Shown in pieces: positions 24,952 to 32,589 of a stretch of 64,000 nucleotides of DNA. Origin of the DNA: Pseudoalteromonas apostichopi (GTDB lineage Bacteria; Pseudomonadota; Gammaproteobacteria; Enterobacterales; Alteromonadaceae). The stretch's first letter is position 1, and the number at the start of each line of letters is the position of its first letter. The notes beneath the pieces are model-generated. The model was not told the origin of the DNA. It was given only the letters and a program-made list of their open reading frames with translations, and ran no database searches. Made by a program: the position numbers and the translations under genes. The DNA is taken from contig NZ_AP028065.1 of NCBI RefSeq assembly GCF_030297135.1, forward strand, positions 2,170,001 to 2,234,000. The letters are read 5' to 3'.

Positions 24952-25659
24952 CTACTTTTTAAAAGTAAGGTGACCGCCTAGCCGGTATTTACTACCCGGT
25001 GAGACTAATCGTGCAAAGCTTACAATACCTTGTGATGACCAGGTTCGGCGGATCACTTGTAAGCATGGCTCTTCGTTATAAAGATTGAGCCATTCACACA
25101 TTTCTGGATTTGGCATAATTGCTTCAACCGTGTGACGTGCTTCGGTTAGTGGAGCATTCTGCGATAAATATTCGTGGGGTGTTAGGCTGTGAAAGTCTTG
25201 CTGTAAGTAGTCTTTAGCAAGAGCTGGGTTCACAAAACGCTCCTCAACTTGCAAAGGTTGCTCGTTTTCATTGTGCACAATCACACTTCGATAAACATGG
25301 CTGTCGACCTCGACACCCAAAGCAATCGCAATTGGCGCTATAGCGCTAATTGATTCCATCACTAAAATAGTACAACTGTAGTTGCTGTTTCGTGCTTTAA
25401 CTTCATCGGCAATGTTTTTGATTTCAAGTAGTGATGATTGTGATTTGAAGTTGGCAACAAAAGTACCTTGGCCTTGGCTGCGCGTTAAAATACCGGCATC
25501 GGTTAATTCACAGAGTGCGCGCCTAGCTGTCATGCGGCTAACTTGAAATTGACTAGTTAGTTCGTTTTCAGACGGGACACGGTCGTTTTCTTGCCATTCT
25601 CCCGATTGAATATTTTCCAAAATGAATTCTTTTATTTGCGCAAACTTAGGGACGCTCAT
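24952..25659 (-). CDS. hutC: Histidine utilization repressor HutC
   Basis: This 235-residue GntR/HutC-family regulator has an N-terminal winged helix (about 5-70, ENELTSQFQVSRMTARRAL) and a C-terminal UTRA ligand domain with the conserved RRTWSSQGIVSFARLVSPG region. Urocanate is the inducer in characterised HutC proteins. It is divergent from hutI, and a perfect palindrome typical of HutC operators lies between them. Confidence 0.95.
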   Translation of the reverse strand: MSVPKFAQIKEFILENIQSGEWQENDRVPSENELTSQFQVSRMTARRALCELTDAGILTRSQGQGTFVANFKSQSSLLEIKNIADEVKARNSNYSCTILVMESISAIAPIAIALGVEVDSHVYRSVIVHNENEQPLQVEERFVNPALAKDYLQQDFHSLTPHEYLSQNAPLTEARHTVEAIMPNPEMCEWLNLYNEEPCLQVIRRTWSSQGIVSFARLVSPGSKYRLGGHLTFKK

Positions 25660-25711
25660 TATGAAAAGTTTATTAGTAAGTTAATAGTATGTTACAAGGT
25701 GACATAATTTC

Positions 25712-25725
25712 CTTGTATATACAAG
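25712..25725. promoter_or_regulatory. HutC operator
   Basis: CTTGTATATACAAG is a perfect 14-bp palindrome and matches the TTGTATATACAA core known for HutC in enterobacteria and Pseudomonas. It sits between hutC and hutI and can repress both. Confidence 0.82.
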
Positions 25726-25757
25726 ATGAGTTGATAAACTTTAAGCAATTTAAATTT

Positions 25758-25774
25758 AGGCTCATACTGAGCCT
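25758..25774 (+). other. Hairpin in the hutI leader
   Basis: AGGCTCA-TAC-TGAGCCT lies 29 nt upstream of the hutI ATG and is followed by TTAGCAAG, not a T run. It could affect leader stability or be a worn-out terminator. Confidence 0.35.
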
Positions 25775-25803
25775 TTAGCAAGCATCAATATAATAGGTGA
25801 AAA

Positions 25804-27045
25804 ATGCACACAACCAACAATGATCAAGCGCTCTGGGATTTACTGATCACAGATGCCAATATCGCCACAATGGATCCTGCTGTCGATGCACCATACGGCG
25901 CCATTGAAAATGCAGCGATTGCCGTTAAAGATGGCAAAATTGCCTGGTTAGGTGCACAAACTGATTTACCTGAGTTTGACGCACTCGCAACGCCAACTGT
26001 GTCTGCAAAAGGGCAGTGGTTAACACCTGGATTGATTGATTGTCACACTCACTTAGTATTTGCTGGTAGCCGCGCAGAAGAATTTGAGCAGCGTTTACAA
26101 GGTGTAAGCTATGAACAAATCGCTGCAAAGGGAGGCGGTATTGCAAGTACGGTACGTGCAACCCGAGAAGCCGACCACGAAACCTTATTTGTTAGTGCAA
26201 AAGAGCGTTTAAATGCGTTATACGCAGAAGGCGTGACTACGGTAGAGATTAAATCGGGTTATGGCCTTGATTGCGAAAACGAAATTAAACTACTTGAAGT
26301 GGCTCGTTTACTCGGTGAAAATCACCCGGTTGATGTTAAAACCACCTTTTTAGGTGCTCACGCGTTACCGCCTGAATATAAAGGCCGTAGCGATGAGTAT
26401 ATTGACTTGGTGTGCGGTGAAATGCTTGACCGTGTTGTTGAGGCTGATTTAGCTGATGCGGTTGATGCATTTTGTGAAAACGTTGGCTTTAGTAACGAGC
26501 AAACTCGCCGTGTGTTTGAAGCGGCTAAAAAGCACAACTTACCGGTTAAGTTGCACGCTGAGCAGCTATCTAATCAACATGGTGCAGAGCTTGTTGCAGA
26601 ATTTAATGGCTTATCTGCTGATCATATTGAACACTTAGATGAAGCAGGCATTCAAGCAATGGCCAAAGCAGGCACTGCTGCGGTATTGTTGCCTGGTGCA
26701 TTTTACTTTTTACGCGAAACAAAGTATCCGCCAATTGAACTACTCCAGCAGTATCAAGTTCCTATCGCTATTTCAACTGACTTTAATCCAGGGACTTCAC
26801 CATTATGTTCATTGCACTTAATGATGAATATGGCATGTACTATTTTCCGCATGACGCCTGAACAAGCATTAGCAGGGGTAACGCGCAACGCCGCAGGTGC
26901 TTTAGGTCTTGATGACCGTGGAGTGTTAAAAGTAGGTGCTCGGGCTGATATTGCCCACTGGCAAATATCCCATCCAGCACAATTAAGTTACCAGTTTGGC
27001 GTAAATAAACTGTTAAATCTGTGGATTTTGGGTAGACTTAGTTAG
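25804..27045 (+). CDS. hutI: Imidazolonepropionase HutI
   Basis: This 413-residue amidohydrolase performs the third step of histidine degradation, imidazolone propionate to N-formimino-L-glutamate. Metal ligands are in LIDCHTHLVFAG; VKLHAEQLSNQHGAEL and ISTDFNPGTSP carry other active-site residues. AGGTG precedes the ATG. hutH and hutU are not in this window, so the pathway is split or continues elsewhere. Confidence 0.97.
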   Translation: MHTTNNDQALWDLLITDANIATMDPAVDAPYGAIENAAIAVKDGKIAWLGAQTDLPEFDALATPTVSAKGQWLTPGLIDCHTHLVFAGSRAEEFEQRLQGVSYEQIAAKGGGIASTVRATREADHETLFVSAKERLNALYAEGVTTVEIKSGYGLDCENEIKLLEVARLLGENHPVDVKTTFLGAHALPPEYKGRSDEYIDLVCGEMLDRVVEADLADAVDAFCENVGFSNEQTRRVFEAAKKHNLPVKLHAEQLSNQHGAELVAEFNGLSADHIEHLDEAGIQAMAKAGTAAVLLPGAFYFLRETKYPPIELLQQYQVPIAISTDFNPGTSPLCSLHLMMNMACTIFRMTPEQALAGVTRNAAGALGLDDRGVLKVGARADIAHWQISHPAQLSYQFGVNKLLNLWILGRLS

Positions 27046-27073
27046 ATAAGTTTTATTACGCAGTTTGGATTAC

Positions 27074-28840
27074 ATGTCATTGATTTTTAGTTTAGCGAGT
27101 AGTACTCAACTCGTAAATTTAACAAGTGATGTTGTGCCAGTGTTTTTAGCTGGTAGTGTCTTTATGGCAATGATTTGTGCCTTATGCGTAACCCATAATC
27201 CTATCTTGAGACTTAGCCTAGTCGTTAATGGCGTTCTAGGTTTAGCTATCCTAAGTTTAGGATTACCTTGGCTGGTTATATTGCTTGCTTTAAGTTTATG
27301 TTTTCATTTATGGCAAGCATTTCGTACCACAAATTGGCTTGCCATTATTTTGAGTGTGGCTAGTGCTATTTTATTTGCTGTTTTATATTCAGCCCACCTA
27401 TTACTCGATATAGCTTTATATTGGCTTGTTTTCTCTGTTGTCATTTTATCTATCTCGGGCTTTTTTAATTACGAAGAGCCCGAAGATGAAGAGCTGGTTG
27501 AGGTTGAACCCTTGTATCACGATGAGTTAGATGCGACCCCACTCACAGGCTTACCTGATCGTAATGCACTTAGAAATAGCTTTGTTGCATGGACTGAAGA
27601 GCACTCAGCGAACTGCGCACTAGTGATGATCCGCCTTGAAGGTTTTAACGATGTTAACCAGCATATTGGTCGTGACTTTGGTGATTTGTTATTAGCACAA
27701 TCGGCTACACGAATTAAACAACAACTCAATGTTAATGCTGTTCTTAGTGTGGCAAGTAATACAGGTAGTGCTGAAAAGTTGGCGCATTTAGGGGGGTTAA
27801 ATTTTGCGTTTATTTGCTCACTTGAAGAACAAAAACATCTTCACGAGCAGTTGATCAGCCAAATTAGGCAAGTCACACTAAAACCATTTAACGTTGCTAA
27901 TTGCACCATTGAAGTGAAAGTGCGTGCTAGTTATGTGAACTGCGACGAGCCAGACTATAGCTTCGAAAATCTAATTTCATTTGCCAACCTTGCCCTTGAC
28001 TCAAACCCTGAGCGAGCAATTGTGCCTTATCACCCGCAAATGATGATCGAGCAATTAGAACAACAAGCACGATTGCGCGAGTTAGCACATCTAGATTTTG
28101 CCAGCGAACTTGAATTGTATTTTCAGCCGGTTATCCGCAATAGCGACGAGCAAATTGAATTTTTAGAATTGCTGTTGCGTTGGCAACACCCTAAACAAGG
28201 CATTCTTTCAGCGAATAAATTTATTGATGATATTCGTGTCGCTGGGCTTAGCTACCCCGTTGCTGCCTACGTTATTGAGCGCGCTGCCGAACTAGCTATG
28301 GCGCTGCGTATGGAAGGTATTGAATTACCTCTTAGTATCAATGTGTTTGGCCCTGAAATGCTGCATGAAGAGTTTATCGAGTTTGTTGATCGCATTATGG
28401 CTGAGCACCGCTTAGAACCGGGTGATTTAATCATTGAATGCCCGCTCGATTTATTTATGAACTTAGATGAGCAGGGTAAAGCTATGGTTGCAAGGCTAAG
28501 TAGTATTGGCATCAAATTGTGTATTGATGGATTTGGTGACACACCTATTTGGCTTGCTAAATTACCTAACCTCAATGTTGAGTACATTAAAGTGGCTGCA
28601 TCACTAACCGCTGACTTTGCCCATCAAAGCCAAGTTCGCAGTCTGGTTTCTGGCATGGTGGATATGCACAGTCAAAACAATGCGAAAGTAATTTGTGAAG
28701 GGGTAGAAACCATAGAACAGCTTAAATTTGTTAAGTCGCTGAACACCTACGCCGCACAGGGCTATTACTTTAATTACCCGCTTAGCAGCGTAGGTATGAT
28801 GTCATGGTTAAAACAGTGGCGGTTAGAGCATCAGGGTTGA
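27074..28840 (+). CDS. Membrane-anchored degenerate GGDEF plus EAL protein
   Basis: Starting at the ATG at 27074 gives 588 residues (a TTG at 27065 would add three). Several hydrophobic segments fill residues 15-135. The GGDEF-like domain has GGLNF in place of GGDEF, so cyclase activity is not expected. In the EAL domain ELLLRW, the EGVET glutamate and the QGYYFNYP glutamine remain, but DDFG is DGFG and the KID aspartate is alanine (IKVAA), which argues against normal phosphodiesterase activity. It is probably a c-di-GMP effector or protein-interaction module. It follows hutI by 28 nt. Confidence 0.85.
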   Translation: MSLIFSLASSTQLVNLTSDVVPVFLAGSVFMAMICALCVTHNPILRLSLVVNGVLGLAILSLGLPWLVILLALSLCFHLWQAFRTTNWLAIILSVASAILFAVLYSAHLLLDIALYWLVFSVVILSISGFFNYEEPEDEELVEVEPLYHDELDATPLTGLPDRNALRNSFVAWTEEHSANCALVMIRLEGFNDVNQHIGRDFGDLLLAQSATRIKQQLNVNAVLSVASNTGSAEKLAHLGGLNFAFICSLEEQKHLHEQLISQIRQVTLKPFNVANCTIEVKVRASYVNCDEPDYSFENLISFANLALDSNPERAIVPYHPQMMIEQLEQQARLRELAHLDFASELELYFQPVIRNSDEQIEFLELLLRWQHPKQGILSANKFIDDIRVAGLSYPVAAYVIERAAELAMALRMEGIELPLSINVFGPEMLHEEFIEFVDRIMAEHRLEPGDLIIECPLDLFMNLDEQGKAMVARLSSIGIKLCIDGFGDTPIWLAKLPNLNVEYIKVAASLTADFAHQSQVRSLVSGMVDMHSQNNAKVICEGVETIEQLKFVKSLNTYAAQGYYFNYPLSSVGMMSWLKQWRLEHQG

Positions 28841-29041
28841 GTTAGCGAGTTTCAAGAGTAAAGTTAGCGAGTTACTAGAGGAAAGAGTTATATAGAGCTT
28901 TCAGCCGTCAGCTATCAGATTGAAAGTTAGCGAGCAGTTTGACTCGTTACATCGCGTTTTATCTCGAATCTTGCTTCCAATTTAAGTGGCGCGGCATAAA
29001 GCCGCTGATACAGGTAGACGTGAAACTTGTTTCGCGCGTCT
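28840..29041. repeat. Repeat-rich intergenic stretch (AGTTAGCGAG units and palindromes)
   Basis: AGTTAGCGAG occurs at about 28840, 28863 and 28924. GCGGC-ATAAA-GCCGC forms a hairpin at 28991-29005, and TAGACGTGAAAC-TT-GTTTCGCGCGTCT (29015-29041) repeats the unit seen at 18619. Variants of AGCTnTCAGCC appear in both orientations around 28898 and 29050. No gene is visible in 28841-29136. Confidence 0.55.
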
Positions 29042-29136
29042 GACCGCTGAAGGCTGAGAGCTGACCGCTTCTATGTGTTGAGTATCGCTTCGTTCGACCG
29101 GACCTCCCCAAAAATCAGCCGTTACATAGCTTCTTT

Positions 29137-30186
29137 CTAACTTGCCTCTCTCGCCTGCAAATACGCATTCACCAAGGCTGTGATGATTTGGCCGGCATCG
29201 TTCATTCCAGCTTCTAAACCTACTGGGTGTTGCGATGGTGCGCCTTCACATAAATGTAAGTAGTGAGCGGTTGTTTGACTGGCAGCTAAATGCACAAAAT
29301 GTTCTGCATCACTAACACTGAAACCACAGTTAGTATAAGCACTTACAGGCATTAATGAGATGCTGTCTAGGTCTAATTCTACTCCAAGCGGTGCATTATC
29401 AAACTGAGCTAAAGCATGTTTACATGCTGAAGATAAATCGACTTTGCGACGGACCTGAATGTCTTGATAGCTATCAAACGTGAAGTTTGCGTTAGTCAGG
29501 GCATCCATAATCGCTTGGTTATTTTTAAATTCGTGTAAACCCATGACATGATAATCAGCAAGGTGGTTTTCGCTGTAAGCATATCTAAAGCCATTGCCGC
29601 TATGACGGCCTTCACACTCTCTGAAATCAGCATGAGGGTCTAAGTTAATAGCGTTCACTGGTTTGCCATGTTGCTTACTAAGGGCACGTAATATGCCCAG
29701 GCAGTTGTTATGGCCGCCGCCAATTACAATTGGTTCAAGGCCTGCTGCAAAAATCATTGCAAGTACTTGCTCAACGCGAGTGTCGATATCGCCGCACAGT
29801 TCACGAAGTTTGGCTAAGTCTGCTTCGTTTTTATTATCAAGGTTAATAGCCTGTTGGTTTAAATCGTCAAGGTCAACTTCCCCAAGTAGCAGCACACGTT
29901 CATGATTTAAAAACTGATTATGCGTTTGGTTTAAAAAGCGCTTTAAAAAAGCCTGCCATGCTTGCCCAGAGCCACCATTGCCTAAGTTAGCTCGAGGTCC
30001 AATATCTTCACATACGCCAACTAAAACATAGCGAATACCGAATTGTTTTGCATCGATGAGGGCTTGTGGGGCATTAACTTGAGTGTCGAGAAGGGCAAGG
30101 GCTTGCCAAGCTTTAAGTTCGTTAGCGCGGCGAGCACATAAGTGCCTCACCGCCGCTTCATCATAAATTTTAAGGTAATTTGTCAC
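29137..30186 (-). CDS. hutG: Formimidoylglutamase HutG
   Basis: This 349-residue ureohydrolase-fold enzyme converts N-formimino-L-glutamate to glutamate and formamide, the last step of the hut route. Mn-binding motifs are VIGGGHNNC, NLDPHADFR and GVELDLDSI. It starts with GTG at 30186, 5 nt after the rraA stop, without a clear Shine-Dalgarno, so it probably depends on translation of rraA. A formimidoylglutamate deiminase function is less likely because of the fold. Confidence 0.93.
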   Translation of the reverse strand: MTNYLKIYDEAAVRHLCARRANELKAWQALALLDTQVNAPQALIDAKQFGIRYVLVGVCEDIGPRANLGNGGSGQAWQAFLKRFLNQTHNQFLNHERVLLLGEVDLDDLNQQAINLDNKNEADLAKLRELCGDIDTRVEQVLAMIFAAGLEPIVIGGGHNNCLGILRALSKQHGKPVNAINLDPHADFRECEGRHSGNGFRYAYSENHLADYHVMGLHEFKNNQAIMDALTNANFTFDSYQDIQVRRKVDLSSACKHALAQFDNAPLGVELDLDSISLMPVSAYTNCGFSVSDAEHFVHLAASQTTAHYLHLCEGAPSQHPVGLEAGMNDAGQIITALVNAYLQAREAS

Positions 30187-30191
30187 CGAGA

Positions 30192-30689
30192 TTAGTCTTC
30201 TATTATTTCTAACTCTAATTCTTCAGCAGATAATATAATACCGGTGCTATCAGCGTAAACAAAGTCGTCATCAAAGAAAGATACGCCTGCGAAGTTAACG
30301 CCAATGCCATCTTCACCTGCACCTTCACTATCTGCAGCAACAGGAATAGACGCAATTGCTTGAATGCCTAAGTCTAGCTCTTCAAGTTCATCAACATGGC
30401 GAATTGCACCGTAAACTATAATGCCTTGCCAGTTGTTTTCTAATGCGATTTCAGCCAGCTCTATATCAATAAGGGCGCGTCGGGTTGAGCCACCACCATC
30501 AATCAATAACACGCTGTCGGTACCATCGGTTGATAAAATCTCGCGGATCAGCTCGTTATTTTCAAAGCATTTAACGGTTTTGACTCGACCACTAAAGCTT
30601 GGGCGTCCACCAAAATTGATAAACATTGGTTCGAGCACATCAACCACATCTGCAAAGTGGTCGCATAAATCAGAAGTGCTGTAATCCAT
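30192..30689 (-). CDS. rraA: Regulator of ribonuclease E activity A
   Basis: The ATG at 30689 (MDYSTSDLCDHF), with GAGGAT upstream, aligns with the E. coli start and gives 165 residues; the frame is open further upstream. The protein has FINFGGRPSFSGRVKTVKCFE and LLIDGGGSTRRALID. RraA trimers bind and inhibit RNase E. It is upstream of hutG on the same strand. Confidence 0.95.
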   Translation of the reverse strand: MDYSTSDLCDHFADVVDVLEPMFINFGGRPSFSGRVKTVKCFENNELIREILSTDGTDSVLLIDGGGSTRRALIDIELAEIALENNWQGIIVYGAIRHVDELEELDLGIQAIASIPVAADSEGAGEDGIGVNFAGVSFFDDDFVYADSTGIILSAEELELEIIED

Positions 30690-30901
30690 TTTTTCATCCT
30701 CTAAAGAGACTGTCTGTTTAGTACTCAGTATACCCTGATACAACTCAATAACAACGACTTAATAGTGGTTTATTAGTTTAAATCAAAGGAATCTCGTTAT
30801 CGCAACATTAGTGTCTCAAAAGCGTCACCTAATTGTTATTTTTAGCGCCTAAGCTGAGATGAGTATAAAAATTAGACGCAAAGTATGATAAGGAGCTCAC
30901 C

Positions 30902-31438
30902 ATGGCAAACAACATACTTACTAAATTGGCAAAAGTGGATGAACAGTTGTTTTTAAGTGTGTTTAACGATGCTTCGCCAATTTGGCTCAGAAGATCAGCG
31001 CTCGGGTTTTCGAAAAGTGGCGATGGCGGACTTTACGTAATGTTGTTTTTTGGTTTTTGGTGGTTTACCGAGCAGCTGCATTTTCAGCAACTTGCGATGA
31101 GTATATTGGTGGGCTTTGCAATTGAGCGGCCTATTTACTTTTTAGCTAAAAAGCGGATTGCGCGGGTAAGGCCTTGCGATTGCTTAGTGCAAGGCGCTTA
31201 TTTAGTACCAAGTGATCAGTTTAGCTTACCCTCAGGACATAGTGCAGGGGCATTTGTGGTGGCGACTATTTTGACTATGTATTTTCCTGAATTTGCTGTG
31301 TTGTGGTTGATGTGGGCATCAGGGGTGGCGGCATCAAGGGTGATTATTGGTGTGCATTACCCCGCTGATGTAGTGATTGGTGCAGTGATGGGATCAAGTT
31401 GTGCAGTATTAGCAGTGATGGTGGTGGAATCTATATGA
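30902..31438 (+). CDS. PAP2-family membrane phosphatase
   Basis: This 178-residue protein with several membrane helices has the three lipid-phosphatase motifs: KKRIARVRP (KX6RP), LPSGHSAG (PSGH) and SRVIIGVHYPADV (SRX5HX3D). Likely substrates are lipid pyrophosphates or phosphatidic acid species such as undecaprenyl pyrophosphate. It has AAGGAG upstream and overlaps the glycosyltransferase gene by ATGA. Confidence 0.88.
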   Translation: MANNILTKLAKVDEQLFLSVFNDASPIWLRRSALGFSKSGDGGLYVMLFFGFWWFTEQLHFQQLAMSILVGFAIERPIYFLAKKRIARVRPCDCLVQGAYLVPSDQFSLPSGHSAGAFVVATILTMYFPEFAVLWLMWASGVAASRVIIGVHYPADVVIGAVMGSSCAVLAVMVVESI

Positions 31439-32484
31439 GAATTTTGTACGGTATTCAAGGTACGGGTAATGGACATATTACTCGAGCACGAGTGATGGCA
31501 ACAACTTTTAAAGCGTTGGGAGTCGATGTTGACTATGTGTTCTCGGGCCGTAAAGAACAAGACTACTTTGATATGGACGAGTTTGCTGATTATCGAGCTT
31601 TTCGCGGCTTGTCGTTTACCAGCAAATCGGGGCAAGTTGATAGCTTTAAAACATTAAAAAATGCGCGCCCACTTCAGCTTATAAGAGATATAAAAAACCT
31701 TGATTTGCGTCACTATGATTTAGTTTTTAATGACTTTGAACCAATCACCGCGTGGGCTGCTAAACAGCAAGGTATCCCTGTTATTGGTATGAGCCACCAA
31801 GCTGCATTTTTATCTGATAAAGTACCGATGTTTGGCCGTGCCTTCTTTCGCCGTGCGCTGATCCGTAACTATGCGCCAGCCAGTGTTTATTTAGGTGTCC
31901 ATTGGCAACCCTATGCAGAGAACATAATTCCGCCATTTATTGCCAATCATCATCATGATAACCCGGTTATGGTCGAAAATAAGGTATTGGTTTACCTGCC
32001 TTTTGAGAATCTAGACAGTGTAGTTGAGTACTTAAAAGACTTTCCTGAACGTGAGTTTTATTGTTATCACCCTGATGCGCAAGATTGTTCAATCGGGAAT
32101 ATTCATTTGCGGGCTCCCTCACGCGTTGGGTTTTTAAATGACCTAGCCAATGCTGGTGGTGTAATTGGTAACGCCGGGTTTGAACTTGCAAGTGAAGCAT
32201 TGCAGCTTGGTAAAAAGTTATTGTTAAAACCGCTTGGTAAGCAATTTGAGCAGGGGATTAATGCGCAGACTTTATTGTCGATGGGAGCTGCTCATGTAAT
32301 GAGCTATTTAAACCCTAATGCGATGGATGATTGGTTGCAATCTCCACAGAACAAAAAACTCAATTTTCCCAGCGATCCAGCGCCCTTGGTTGATTGGTTA
32401 CAAAAAAAACAATGGGGAAAACTGGAACAATTACATAAAAATCTATGGCAAAAGGTTGATTTAGAAGAAAAGCTGATTGTTTAA
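31435..32484 (+). CDS. MJ1255/VC2487-type glycosyltransferase
   Basis: The ATG at 31435 overlaps the phosphatase stop (ATGA) and gives 349 residues starting MRILYGIQGTGNGHITRA, a GT-B-like N-terminal loop. The C-terminal half has the nucleotide-sugar site pattern (GNAGFELASEALQLGKKLLLKP). It belongs to the conserved family annotated as MJ1255/VC2487 glycosyltransferases, whose acceptor is unknown. Coupling to a PAP2 phosphatase suggests a lipid substrate. Confidence 0.8.
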   Translation: MRILYGIQGTGNGHITRARVMATTFKALGVDVDYVFSGRKEQDYFDMDEFADYRAFRGLSFTSKSGQVDSFKTLKNARPLQLIRDIKNLDLRHYDLVFNDFEPITAWAAKQQGIPVIGMSHQAAFLSDKVPMFGRAFFRRALIRNYAPASVYLGVHWQPYAENIIPPFIANHHHDNPVMVENKVLVYLPFENLDSVVEYLKDFPEREFYCYHPDAQDCSIGNIHLRAPSRVGFLNDLANAGGVIGNAGFELASEALQLGKKLLLKPLGKQFEQGINAQTLLSMGAAHVMSYLNPNAMDDWLQSPQNKKLNFPSDPAPLVDWLQKKQWGKLEQLHKNLWQKVDLEEKLIV

Positions 32485-32589
32485 AGGTACCTTATACTGG
32501 AAAATGCACGGCAAATTTAACCACTTTTTATTAGCTGCTTTAAATAGTTTAGCTATACTTTAAATGCATGTTTCTATAAGGCACTTTGA

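Noticed and set aside
32485..32589. Sigma-28 flagellar-type promoter before the second chemoreceptor
   Set aside because: TAAATAGTTT and TATACTTTAA do not fit the sigma-28 spacing or the GCCGATAA element.
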